A stretch of 64,000 bases of DNA from Rhodospirillales bacterium 70-18 (GTDB lineage: Bacteria > Pseudomonadota > Alphaproteobacteria > Acetobacterales > Acetobacteraceae). Within the stretch, counting starts at the first letter, position 1. Each line of letters opens with the position of its first letter. The stretch covers positions 19,081 to 83,080 of the forward strand of contig MKWE01000025.1 of NCBI GenBank assembly GCA_001899585.1. The letters run 5' to 3'. Shown one piece after another: positions 35,553 through 43,442 of the stretch. The notes under the pieces are model-generated. The model made no database searches. It saw nothing but the letters and a program-made list of their open reading frames with translations, and was not told the DNA's origin. The position numbers were made by a program, and so were the translations under genes.

Positions 35553-36176
35553 ATGAAACCCCGTACCGCCATCCTCATCAGCGGCCGTGGTTCCAACATG
35601 ACCGCGCTGGTGGCCGCCGCCGCCAGCCCCGAATTCCCGGCCGAGATCGCGCTGGTGCTGTCCAACCGCCCCGATGCCGCCGGGCTGGCCAGCGCCGCCG
35701 CCGCCGGCGTGGCGACCGCCTGCATCGACCATCGCCCCTTCCGCGGCGACCGCGCCGCCCATGAGGCGGCCATTGCCGAGGCGCTGGACGCCGCCGGCAT
35801 CGCGCTGGTGTGCCTGGCCGGCTACATGCGCCTGCTGACCCCCTTCCTGGTGCGCCGCTACAGCGGGCGGATGCTGAACATCCACCCCAGCCTGCTGCCG
35901 GCCTTTCCGGGGCTGGACACCCATGCCCGCGCGCTGGCGGCGGGCGTCAAGCTGCATGGCTGCACCGTCCACCTGGTCACCGAGACCATGGACGAGGGCC
36001 CCATCCTGGCCCAGGCCGCCGTGCCGGTGCTGCCCGGCGACACCGAGGCGGCGCTGGCCGCGCGGGTGCTGGCGCAGGAGCACCGTCTCTATCCCGCCGC
36101 CCTGGCCCGGCTGGCCGCCGGCGAGGCCGGCACCGCGCCCGACCCGGCCGCCAGCTTCTGCAACCCCCTTTTCTAA
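35553..36176 (+). CDS. purN: phosphoribosylglycinamide formyltransferase
   Basis: A 207-residue cytosolic enzyme transferring formyl from 10-formyl-THF to GAR. N-terminal ILISGRGSNMTAL binds phosphoribosyl; LAGYMRLL, then the conserved NIHPSLLPAFPG with catalytic Asn-His, and GCTVHLVTETMDEGPI with catalytic Asp are all present. Length is normal for PurN. Downstream of purM on the same strand; probably the same regulon. Confidence 0.95.
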   Translation: MKPRTAILISGRGSNMTALVAAAASPEFPAEIALVLSNRPDAAGLASAAAAGVATACIDHRPFRGDRAAHEAAIAEALDAAGIALVCLAGYMRLLTPFLVRRYSGRMLNIHPSLLPAFPGLDTHARALAAGVKLHGCTVHLVTETMDEGPILAQAAVPVLPGDTEAALAARVLAQEHRLYPAALARLAAGEAGTAPDPAASFCNPLF

Positions 36177-36236
36177 AGGCCGGGCCTCTCCTAAAAGCGT
36201 AGCCCCAGCTCCATCAGCAGAGATCGAGACGCGCCC

Positions 36237-36392
36237 ATGGCCACTCCCGCTTCGAACAGCCCCGCGCCAGTGACCGAGGATGCCTTCCTGGCCGAACGCC
36301 AGCGAGCCTGGGCCGGGTTCTGCAACGCCACCTTCATCGGCGCGACCGCCGTGGCGGTGCTGCTGGTGCTGATGACCATCTTCCTGGTCTGA
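36237..36392 (+). CDS. aa3-type cytochrome c oxidase subunit IV (small)
   Basis: A 51-residue protein encoded just after purN. Cytoplasmic N terminus with an EDAFLAERQRAWAGFC block, then one transmembrane helix (TFIGATAVAVLLVLMTIFLV). This resembles the bacterial aa3-type COX subunit IV family found in alphaproteobacteria. It is short enough to be missed by length-limited gene callers. The catalytic COX subunits are not in the window. No clear Shine-Dalgarno beyond an AGAGATCGAGA stretch. Confidence 0.75.
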   Translation: MATPASNSPAPVTEDAFLAERQRAWAGFCNATFIGATAVAVLLVLMTIFLV

Positions 36393-36487
36393 CCGGACCT
36401 TCGCCGGGGCCGCTTTCGCCTGCCTTGCGGCGGCGTGTTCGGCCCGCGCCCCAGCACGGGCCCGGACTTCGCCCGGCCGGCACAAAA

Positions 36488-36520
36488 AAAACGGCGGCAC
36501 CCCAGGGGCGCCGCCGTTTT
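36488..36520. terminator. bidirectional hairpin terminator between COX IV and ndk
   Basis: AAAACGGCGGCACCCC (36488-36503) pairs with GGGGCGCCGCCGTTTT (36505-36520) except one G-T mismatch. A-run on the left and T-run on the right allow it to terminate both ndk on the minus strand and the COX IV gene on the plus strand. Confidence 0.85.
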
Positions 36521-36539
36521 CGTGAGCCGTCCGGCAGGA

Positions 36540-36962
36540 TCAGCCGATGATTTCGGTGCCGGCGAAGAAATAGGCGATCTCGATCGCCGCGTTCTCGGCG
36601 CTGTCCGAGCCATGGACCGAGTTGGCCTCGATGCTCTCGGCGAATTCCTTGCGGATGGTGCCGGCATCGGCGTTGGCCGGGTTGGTGGCGCCCATCACTT
36701 CGCGGTTCTTCGCCACCGCGTTCTCGCCTTCCAGCACCTGCACCACCACCGGGCCGGACGTCATGAAGGTCACCAGGTCGCGGAAGAACGGCCGCGCGCT
36801 GTGCACGCCATAGAAGCTCTCGGCCTGGGCCGTGGTCATCCAGATGCGCTTCTGGGCGACGATGCGCAGGCCCGCCGCTTCCAGCTTGGCATTGACGCGG
36901 CCGGTCAGGTTGCGCCGCGTGGCGTCGGGCTTTATGATCGAGAAGGTGCGTTCGATGGCCAT
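36540..36962 (-). CDS. ndk: nucleoside diphosphate kinase
   Basis: A 140-residue enzyme balancing NTP pools through a phospho-His intermediate. Opening [18 protein letters not shown], the [16 protein letters not shown] block and [20 protein letters not shown] with active-site His are diagnostic. Length is standard. Convergent with COX IV at a shared terminator and divergent from the ABC-F gene, with 109 bp between starts. Confidence 0.97.
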   Translation of the reverse strand: MAIERTFSIIKPDATRRNLTGRVNAKLEAAGLRIVAQKRIWMTTAQAESFYGVHSARPFFRDLVTFMTSGPVVVQVLEGENAVAKNREVMGATNPANADAGTIRKEFAESIEANSVHGSDSAENAAIEIAYFFAGTEIIG

Positions 36963-37071
36963 GGAAATGTCTCTTTTTCAGCGTGGTTCAGGCTGCGGCG
37001 GGGTGTAGGGCAGGGGCGTCGCATCGGCAACCCCTCTCTCTTCACCACGACCAGACGGCGAATTTCCGACC

Positions 37072-38937
37072 ATGAGCCTCCTCATCCTCCGCGATATTTC
37101 CATCCGCCTCGGCGGCCGCCTACTGCTTGACCAGGCGTCGCTGACCGTCGATCCCGGCCGGCGCATCGGCCTCGTCGGCCGCAACGGCGCCGGCAAATCC
37201 ACCCTGCTGCGCGCCATCGCCGGCGACATCGCGGTGGATGGCGGCGAAATCCGCCTGGCCAGCCGCGCCCGCATGGGCCGCGTCAAGCAGGAAGCGCCCG
37301 AGGGCGAGGCCTCGCTGGTCGATATCGTGCTGGAGGGCGACCCCGAGCGGCTGGCCCTGCTGGCCGAGGCCGACACCGCGCCGCCCGACCGGCTGGCCGA
37401 AATCCATGAGCGGCTGCGCACCATCGGCGCCGACACCGCCCCCGCCCGCGCCGCCACCATCCTGGCCGGCCTCGGCTTCGACGCCGCCGCCCAGGCGCGG
37501 CCGGTGAACAGCTTTTCCGGCGGCTGGCGCATGCGCGTGGCGCTGGCCACCGCCCTGTTCTCCCAGCCCGACCTGCTGCTGCTGGACGAGCCGACCAACC
37601 ATCTGGACCTGGAAGCCACGCTGTGGCTGGAAACCTGGCTCGCCAAATTCCCCGGCGCCGCCCTGGTGGTCTCGCACGACCGCGGCCTGCTCGACCGCTG
37701 CGTGGACAGTATCGCCCATCTGGACCGCGGCAAGATCAGCCTGACCCCCGGCGGCTACGACGAGTTCGTCCGCATCCGCACCGAGCGCGCGGCCCAGCAG
37801 GCCGCCGTCGCGGTCAAGATCACCGCCCAGAAGGCGCATATGCAGGCCTATGTGGACCGCTTCCGCTACAAGGCCAGCAAGGCCCGGCAGGCCCAGGCGC
37901 GGCTGAAGGCGATCGCCCGCCTGCCGCCGGTGGAAGCGGCGGTGGAGGACCACGTCACCACCTTCAACTTCCCCGAGCCGCAGGAACTGGCGCCGCCGAT
38001 CCTGACCATGGATCGGGTGTCCGTCGGCTACGGCAACAACGTGGTGCTGAGCAATCTCGGCCTGCGCGTGGACATGGACGACCGCATCGCGCTGCTCGGC
38101 TCCAACGGCAACGGCAAGTCCACCCTGGCCAAGCTGATCGCCGGCCGGCTGGCGCCGATGTCCGGCACCATGTTCCGCAGCCCCAAGCTCAAGGTCGGCT
38201 ATTTCGCCCAGCACCAGACCGACGAGCTGACCGAGGGCGAGACGCCGATCGACCACATGGCCCGCGCCCTGCCGCGCGCCCTGCCCAACCAGGTGCGCGG
38301 CCAGCTCGCCCGCTTCGGCCTGGACGCCGATCGCGCCAACACCCGGATTTCCTCGCTCTCCGGCGGCGAGAAAGCCCGGCTGCTGCTGGCGCTCGCCACC
38401 CGCGACGCGCCGCAGATGCTCATCCTGGACGAGCCGACCAACCATCTGGACATCGACGCGCGCGAGGCGCTGGTGCGCGCGCTGTCCGATTTCTCCGGCG
38501 CGGTGCTGCTGATCACCCATGATCCGCATCTGGTGGAACTGGTGGCCGACCGGCTGTGGCTGGTGGCCGACGGCACGGTGCAGCCCTATGAGGGCGATAT
38601 CGACGAATACCGCACCCTGGTCTCCGAGCGCGGCCGGGCCACGCCGAAGGCCGAGGTGCAGAAACGCCGCGACGAGCGCCGCGAACGCGCCGACGCCCGC
38701 GCCGCCGTCGCCCCGCTGCGCAAGCAGGCCAAGGACGCCGAGGCCCGCCTCGCCCGCCTCTCCCGCGACCGGGCGGAGCTGGAGAAGAAACTGGCCAACC
38801 CCGACCTCTACGACCCCGCCCGCAAGTCCGAGGCGCTGGCCGCCCAGGCCAAGCTGGCCAGCATCAAGCGGCTGATCGGCGAGGCCGAGGCCGAATGGCT
38901 GGCCGCCGAGGAAGCCCTCGAGCTGGCGCAGGCCTGA
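37072..38937 (+). CDS. ABC-F family ATPase (Uup/YheS-like)
   Basis: A 621-residue soluble protein with two ABC domains and no membrane segments. Domain 1 has GRNGAGKST (about 36-44), FSGGWRMR and LLLDEPTNHLD; a linker rich in charged residues follows (KASKARQAQARLKA); domain 2 has GSNGNGKST, LSGGEKAR and LILDEPTNHLD. The C-terminal 80 residues form a coiled coil with many Arg/Glu/Ala, as in Uup. ABC-F proteins act at the ribosome; the exact member (Uup, YheS or EttA-like) is best guessed as Uup from the C-terminal extension. Confidence 0.88.
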   Translation: MSLLILRDISIRLGGRLLLDQASLTVDPGRRIGLVGRNGAGKSTLLRAIAGDIAVDGGEIRLASRARMGRVKQEAPEGEASLVDIVLEGDPERLALLAEADTAPPDRLAEIHERLRTIGADTAPARAATILAGLGFDAAAQARPVNSFSGGWRMRVALATALFSQPDLLLLDEPTNHLDLEATLWLETWLAKFPGAALVVSHDRGLLDRCVDSIAHLDRGKISLTPGGYDEFVRIRTERAAQQAAVAVKITAQKAHMQAYVDRFRYKASKARQAQARLKAIARLPPVEAAVEDHVTTFNFPEPQELAPPILTMDRVSVGYGNNVVLSNLGLRVDMDDRIALLGSNGNGKSTLAKLIAGRLAPMSGTMFRSPKLKVGYFAQHQTDELTEGETPIDHMARALPRALPNQVRGQLARFGLDADRANTRISSLSGGEKARLLLALATRDAPQMLILDEPTNHLDIDAREALVRALSDFSGAVLLITHDPHLVELVADRLWLVADGTVQPYEGDIDEYRTLVSERGRATPKAEVQKRRDERRERADARAAVAPLRKQAKDAEARLARLSRDRAELEKKLANPDLYDPARKSEALAAQAKLASIKRLIGEAEAEWLAAEEALELAQA

Positions 38938-38939
38938 AA

Positions 38940-39446
38940 ATGCCCATCCCCGCCCCGCTCGCCGCCGCCTTCGCCGCCCTCGCCTTGGCGCCGGACTGCC
39001 ACGAGCACCCGCCCCTGCGCACCGTGGAGGACGCCCACGCCCATTGGGACGCGCTGGAGGGCGCGCAGGTGAAGAACCTGTTCCTCAAGGACGCCGGCAA
39101 GCAGCTCTGGCTGGTGGTGGTGCCCGGCGACCCGATGATGGACACCAAGGCGCTGGCCGGACTGATCGGCAGCAAGCGCCTGTCCTTCGCCAGTGCCGAA
39201 ACGCTGGCCGAGGTGCTGGGCGTGCAACCCGGCTCGGTCACCCCGCTGGCGGTGCTGAACGACACCGGGCGGCAGGTGCGCGCGGTGCTGCATGCCGGGC
39301 TGATGGACGCCGGCGCGGTGCTGGTGCACCCGCTGGTCAACACCGCCACCGTGCCGCTGGCGCCCGCTGACCTGCTGCGGTTCATGACCGCGGTGCATGG
39401 CGCGCCGGCGGTGGTGGACCTGTCCGGCGCGTTCCGGGCCGAATAG
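38940..39446 (+). CDS. YbaK/ProX-type aminoacyl-tRNA deacylase
   Basis: A 168-residue editing-domain protein. KNLFLKDAGKQLWLVVVPGD contains the conserved Lys used in the YbaK/INS superfamily, and GVQPGSVTPLAVLND matches the ProXp-ala/PrdX subgroup that deacylates mischarged Ala-tRNA(Pro). The ATG at 38940 begins three bases past the ABC-F stop, so the pair is likely co-transcribed. Both proteins act in translation. Substrate subgroup inferred. Confidence 0.82.
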   Translation: MPIPAPLAAAFAALALAPDCHEHPPLRTVEDAHAHWDALEGAQVKNLFLKDAGKQLWLVVVPGDPMMDTKALAGLIGSKRLSFASAETLAEVLGVQPGSVTPLAVLNDTGRQVRAVLHAGLMDAGAVLVHPLVNTATVPLAPADLLRFMTAVHGAPAVVDLSGAFRAE

Positions 39447-39447
39447 G

Positions 39448-39460
39448 TATGAGGCATAAC
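39448..39460. repeat. 13-bp near-palindrome at a convergent gene junction (copy 2)
   Basis: Identical TATGAGGCATAAC to 308-320, beginning two bases after the YbaK-like stop and 25 bp from the DUF971 stop on the opposite strand. Both copies sit where genes converge. Confidence 0.5.
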
Positions 39461-39484
39461 CATTTTACCTGAGGATGCGTGGCG

Positions 39485-39838
39485 CTAGGGGTCGCGGCTC
39501 AGCCTCCCGGCCGACAGCGCCGCCAGGTAGTCCTGCCATTTTCGTCCGTAATCACGGCCGAGTTCGTGCAGGTAGTCCCAGGAATAGATGCCGGTGTCGT
39601 GCAGATCGTCGAAGATCAGCCGGATGGCGTAGTTGCCGACCGGCTCCACCGTCATGATGCCGACATGGCGGCGCCCGGCGATGGTCTTGCGCTCACCGGG
39701 GCCATGCCCCTGCACCTCGGCACTGGGACTTTCCACCCGTAGATATTCGGCCGGCAGGCTGAAGCTGGCGCCGTCGTCGAAATCCACCTCCAGCCGTTTC
39801 TCGGCCCGGCGCAGGCGAATTTCGGTGGGCGTTGCCAT
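39485..39838 (-). CDS. DUF971 / gamma-butyrobetaine hydroxylase-like N-terminal-domain protein
   Basis: A 117-residue single-domain protein. PTEIRLRRAEKRLEVDFDDG, AEYLRVESPSAEVQGHG, and DLHDTGIYSWDYLHELGRDY match the DUF971 family. Known members share a zinc- or Fe-S-associated fold, but the biochemical role is not established. It is the last gene of a minus-strand group of four; its ATG overlaps the stop of the Trm112-like gene (TGATG). Confidence 0.85.
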   Translation of the reverse strand: MATPTEIRLRRAEKRLEVDFDDGASFSLPAEYLRVESPSAEVQGHGPGERKTIAGRRHVGIMTVEPVGNYAIRLIFDDLHDTGIYSWDYLHELGRDYGRKWQDYLAALSAGRLSRDP

Positions 39839-40050
39839 CAGGCGTCGTCCAGCTTGCGGGCTTCCTCGGGCAGCATGATCGGGATGCCGTCGCGAATCGG
39901 GTAGGCCAGCCCGGCGGCCCGGCTGACCAGCTCGTTGCGCACTCGATCGTAGGTCAGCGCCTGCTTGGTCAGCGGGCAGACCAGAATTTCCAGCAGGCGC
40001 GGATCGACCGGGGCGTGCGGCGGCGGGGCGGCGGATACGGGGTCGGTCAT
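39838..40050 (-). CDS. Trm112-family protein
   Basis: A 70-residue protein. [20 protein letters not shown] and [20 protein letters not shown] are the Trm112/YcaR family pattern; the usual zinc-binding Cys pairs are reduced here to one Cys in VCPLT. In eukaryotes Trm112 activates methyltransferases; bacterial function is poorly known. The ATG at 40050 is 23 bp after the LON-domain stop. Longer upstream reading frame is non-homologous. Confidence 0.85.
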   Translation of the reverse strand: MTDPVSAAPPPHAPVDPRLLEILVCPLTKQALTYDRVRNELVSRAAGLAYPIRDGIPIMLPEEARKLDDA

Positions 40051-40073
40051 GATGGCCTCTGCGCGTGGCGGGT

Positions 40074-40754
40074 TCAGCTGGCCCGGATGCGGCCGGGCGG
40101 GGTCTCGGCGTAATCGGGCGGGGCGTGGCTGTCGATCTGCAGCAGCGCCAGCAACGTATCCGCCCGCTCGGCCGGCGTCGGCGCCTCCAGCAGCGCCTGT
40201 TTTTCCGCCGGATCGAACGGGCAGACCATGGCGAGGGTCACGACCAGATCCGCATCCGGCATCTTGTCGATGGCCGCCCAATTCGCATCGAATCCGCGAT
40301 GGGCGAAGTAGCCCCGCAGCGCCTGCATCAGGGCGGGCCGGTCCAGCGCCAAATCAGCCGGAATTTGGGCCAGATCGGCGGAAAACGGGGCGAATTCGCC
40401 GCGTAATCGGCGGTATCCGCGCCGCATTTCCAGCTCCTCCGCCACCGTGAAGCGGATCAGCCCGGTCAGCGTCACCAGATAGCGGCCATCGTCGGTCTCG
40501 CTGAACGACGAGATCCGGCCGAGGCAGCCGACGCGGTAGAGGGCGGGCCCGGTGGGGCCCGGCGGCCGCGCGTGGTCCGGCTGGATCATCGCCAGCAGGC
40601 GCCCTGCGGCCAGGGCGTCCTCGGTCATCGCCAGGTAGCGCGGCTCGAAGATGTTCAGCGGCAGCTTGCCATGCGGGAGCAGCAGCGCCCCGCCCAGGGG
40701 AAACACCGGAAACGCCTCCGGCAGGTCCTCCAGGCGGGGCGCCGGGCGGAGCAT
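40074..40754 (-). CDS. LON substrate-binding domain protein (no protease)
   Basis: A 226-residue protein holding only the N-terminal LON/PUA-like domain: [29 protein letters not shown] and [24 protein letters not shown]. No AAA+ or Ser-Lys protease domain is present, so this is a stand-alone substrate-binding protein rather than Lon itself. The ATG at 40754 overlaps the stop of the thioredoxin-like gene (TGATG), indicating co-translation. Role unknown, probably protein quality control. Confidence 0.85.
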   Translation of the reverse strand: MLRPAPRLEDLPEAFPVFPLGGALLLPHGKLPLNIFEPRYLAMTEDALAAGRLLAMIQPDHARPPGPTGPALYRVGCLGRISSFSETDDGRYLVTLTGLIRFTVAEELEMRRGYRRLRGEFAPFSADLAQIPADLALDRPALMQALRGYFAHRGFDANWAAIDKMPDADLVVTLAMVCPFDPAEKQALLEAPTPAERADTLLALLQIDSHAPPDYAETPPGRIRAS

Positions 40755-41695
40755 CAGCTGAACAGGATCGCGGACAGCTTGCGGCGGGCGGCCATGGTGG
40801 CCGCGTCGTCGAAGCCCCAGGCCTCGAAGAATTTCAGCAATTGCAGCCGGGCCGCCTCATCGTTCCAGCCGCGGTTGCTGCGGATGATGTCCAGCAGCGC
40901 GTCGGCCGCCTCCTCGCGCCGGTCCATGGCGTTCAGCGCGGTGGCCAGGTCGTAGCGCGCCTGGTGGTCGGCCGGGTCGGCGGCCAGCCGGGCCTGGAAG
41001 GTGGCCAACTCGGCCTTGGCCTTGCGGCCTTCCACCGCCAGCACCAGCGCGCTCCGGGCGCCGCTGACCTCGGCATGGTCGGCGATCGTGGCGGGAACCT
41101 GCGCCAGGGCGTCCTGGGCCTGGTCCTCCTGCCCCAGCGCCATCAGCGCGCGGATCAGGCCGCCCCAGGCCTCGGGGTTCTCCGGTTCCTGCTGCAGCAC
41201 CTCGCTGAACAACTCGCCGGCGTGCTGCGGCTCGCCTGCCTCCAGCGCGGCCTTGGCCTCGGCCACCAGGTCGGCCGCCGGCATGGCGCCGCCTGCGGCC
41301 TTCAGCAGGCCCTCGACGAAGCGCTTGACCTCGGATTCCGGCTGGGCACCCTGGAACAGGTCGGCAATCTGGCCCTGCCAGAACGCCGCCACGGTGGGCA
41401 CGGATTGCAGCGGCAGACCAAGCTGGACCAACTGCTGGACCAGCCCGCGGTTCTTGTCGATGTCGATCTTGACCAGCTTGATACGCCCGCCGGCGGCGCG
41501 TACCACCTTCTCCAGCGTGGGGGTCAGCTGCTTGCAGGGCCCGCACCAGGTGGCCCAGAAATCGACCAGGACGGGAACGGTGCGCGAAGCATCCACCACG
41601 TCCTGCATGAACGTAGCCTGATCGCCGTCTACGATCAGGGAATCGGCGCCGACGGTGCCGGCCTGCGCCGGCTTCTGCCCGATAATCGTCTCCAT
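40754..41695 (-). CDS. thioredoxin-domain co-chaperone, YbbN/CnoX-like
   Basis: A 313-residue protein with an N-terminal thioredoxin fold (VDFWATWCGPCKQLTPTL with CGPC) and a C-terminal TPR region of about 180 residues. This is the YbbN/CnoX plan, a holdase that protects proteins under oxidative stress and works with chaperones. Here the CGPC is intact, unlike some CnoX homologues. The start ATG at 41695 is chosen because the longer open frame upstream runs through the tRNA gene. Head of the four-gene group with LON-domain, Trm112-like and DUF971. Confidence 0.88.
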   Translation of the reverse strand: METIIGQKPAQAGTVGADSLIVDGDQATFMQDVVDASRTVPVLVDFWATWCGPCKQLTPTLEKVVRAAGGRIKLVKIDIDKNRGLVQQLVQLGLPLQSVPTVAAFWQGQIADLFQGAQPESEVKRFVEGLLKAAGGAMPAADLVAEAKAALEAGEPQHAGELFSEVLQQEPENPEAWGGLIRALMALGQEDQAQDALAQVPATIADHAEVSGARSALVLAVEGRKAKAELATFQARLAADPADHQARYDLATALNAMDRREEAADALLDIIRSNRGWNDEAARLQLLKFFEAWGFDDAATMAARRKLSAILFS

Positions 41696-41874
41696 GGAGA
41701 AGCGTCCTCGCCTTGTTCTGTCGTGAGCGATAGATGTTGCGTGTGGCAGAGGGCACAAGCCACGAAACGCGTAGCCGGGCAAGTCTGGCTTGCATGGCAG
41801 GTGGATCAAGGGGTCTTGCGCTCGCTCCAAAACCCGCATAGAAGGCCGGCCTCCGCTGTTGGTGGAGACGGAGC

Positions 41875-41949
41875 GCGGGCGTAGCTCAGGGGTAGAGCAC
41901 AACCTTGCCAAGGTTGGGGTCGAGGGTTCGAATCCCTTCGCCCGCTCCA
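41875..41949 (+). tRNA. tRNA-Gly (anticodon GCC)
   Basis: A complete cloverleaf with encoded 3' CCA. Acceptor arms GCGGGCG (41875-41881) and CGCCCGC (41939-41945) pair; D-stem GCTC/GAGC; anticodon stem CAACC/GGTTG with loop TTGCCAA and anticodon GCC; T-stem GAGGG/CCCTT with loop TTCGAAT. Divergent from the YbbN-like gene. The sequence downstream changes composition abruptly, and glycine tRNA genes are common integration sites, but no copy of its 3' end is visible elsewhere in the window. Confidence 0.95.
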
Positions 41950-42490
41950 ATGACCACCACCCCACCTTTCTCTCCAGGCGGATAGGGCACGTAGAACCCC
42001 AGGATGTTTGGGGGCTTTTCGTGTGGGGTTGGGGGTGGCTAGGGCGCCAAAACCTCGTTTTCGCTCTCCGGAGAGGCTTTTCTCTCCGAAGCTTGGGGGT
42101 AGGCGGATTTACACCCAAGGTTTCAAGATATTGAAATAGCCTGCCTTTTCTGGGAAGGCGGACACGTGGTTGGATGTCCCTTTCGCCCGAGCAAGAGCGG
42201 CCCGGCCCCAACGTTTCTCGCGGATATCAGGCAATTGAGGTGCTTCGCATTGATGTTGGCCGACATTGCCTGTCCGAGCGCGGCGATGATACCATAGCTT
42301 ACGTCGCTCAGCCTGCCTCGCAGCGGTAGGCAACACGGGCAGAGTCCCACTCAAGATCGTCGGCATGGGCACGATGACCCGTTCGTCGCTCGCTAAACCA
42401 CTATGTCCCTGTTCCTCTGCCCCAACGAAAACCTTTGGAACGCACTCCATTCTGGGCCGGATGTCTAACCGACCTTCGGAACATTGCGAA
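41950..42490. other. gene-poor stretch downstream of tRNA-Gly
   Basis: No gene is supported here. A 138-codon minus-strand frame (42109-42525) exists but shows no recognisable domain and overlaps the next gene. Small palindromes occur: CTCTCCGGAGAG (42064-42075), a TCTCCG direct repeat right after it, and TTTCAA-N4-TTGAAA (42121-42136). The region may hold the end of an inserted element or gene remnants. Confidence 0.5.
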
Positions 42491-43441
42491 TCAAAGATAA
42501 ACCGGATAAATCCAGGATCGTCCAACCCCTGTTGAGGTTTCTTTGTCGTAGCTCAGGTGCAGCGGATAGATAATTGAGGTTGCTGTCCCACGCATCCGCC
42601 TAAGATAGTGAAGCCCGAACCCTACTGCTTGGGGCTTCGTTGCGAGCGGCGACAGATATATATTGGTGACGCGCCGACGGGTCGCGGCAACCCGCAGTGC
42701 TGATGCTAGGGCCGCGGCTACGACGAACGGGTCATTGGCGCTACTATACTCGACCTCATCGCTGACGCGAGACCGCTCGCTGCTCACCCGGTCGAGCCTC
42801 AGTATACTCTCATGATACATATCGGCGCTCAGAGACGGGAAGCTGTGGAGCTCGACGACGCGAGCATTTTCCTTCGCCTGGATTGCGTGCGATATTAGGT
42901 GGTGATCATAGCCGATACCGACCACCAGGAGATCGCCGCTGGTGTCTGGATCGTGCGTGCCAACGAAACCTTCTACTGATACCACGCGAACATCTTCTCC
43001 TATCGAAAAGCGCGTCTCGACTCGACGCGAATATTGCGCGGGTTCTGTATAAAGGAGGTCGAATTGCGTGACGCCGATGTCCTGAAGATGAGCCATCAGG
43101 AAGAGAATGTGCGGCCGCATCAGACCAGTGATGTCAATACAAAGTCGTTGATCTCTGGTAGGATCAAACCGACTCCCGGCGAGGCCGGCTTTCACTACCT
43201 GAGCTTCTGAGCCGCGCGCAATTACGACTGGGTTTTCAAGGAGCGCGAGATCAGTGAGACCATACCCGTATTCAGGTATAACCCACCAGCTACGACGCGC
43301 AGCCGGGACCCGTGAGAAGACTGTCTGAACGCGTTGGCTGTTGTTATATGCCGAAATGAACAAATCCCAACTGTGACCGCGCGCCGCAACCTTCCCCAGC
43401 TCGATTTTGGCGTCGAGCAGCGCCTCGATATCGTAATGCAC
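42491..43441 (-). CDS. Rossmann-like protein of unknown function (fourth gene of putative defence operon)
   Basis: I do not recognise a characterised family. The 316-residue product has alternating beta/alpha segments: DLFISAYNNSQRV, WWVIPEYGYG, LCIDITGLMRPHILFLMAHL, DLLVVGIGYDHHLISHAIQ, HSFPSLSADMYHESILRL and NIYLSPLATKPQAVGFGLHYL. This suggests a Rossmann-type fold, possibly with a ligand- or nucleotide-binding role. A GTG at 43441 lies two bases past the ATPase stop and is preferred; the frame is open to a TTG at 43492 inside the ATPase gene. Codon use and GC are like the rest of the operon, lower than the chromosome. Last gene of the operon. Confidence 0.7.
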   Translation of the reverse strand: MHYDIEALLDAKIELGKVAARGHSWDLFISAYNNSQRVQTVFSRVPAARRSWWVIPEYGYGLTDLALLENPVVIARGSEAQVVKAGLAGSRFDPTRDQRLCIDITGLMRPHILFLMAHLQDIGVTQFDLLYTEPAQYSRRVETRFSIGEDVRVVSVEGFVGTHDPDTSGDLLVVGIGYDHHLISHAIQAKENARVVELHSFPSLSADMYHESILRLDRVSSERSRVSDEVEYSSANDPFVVAAALASALRVAATRRRVTNIYLSPLATKPQAVGFGLHYLRRMRGTATSIIYPLHLSYDKETSTGVGRSWIYPVYL

Positions 43442-43442
43442 G

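Noticed and set aside
40074..40754. Lon protease
   Set aside because: Only the N-terminal substrate-binding domain is present; no ATPase or protease domain follows.
41875..41949. tRNA-Gly as the attachment site of the serine recombinase element
   Set aside because: No second copy of the tRNA 3' end is visible and serine recombinases rarely use tRNA genes; kept as a possibility for a different insertion only.
42109..42525. 138-codon minus-strand frame after the tRNA
   Set aside because: No known domain and it overlaps the operon gene; kept only as doubtful content of the gene-poor stretch.
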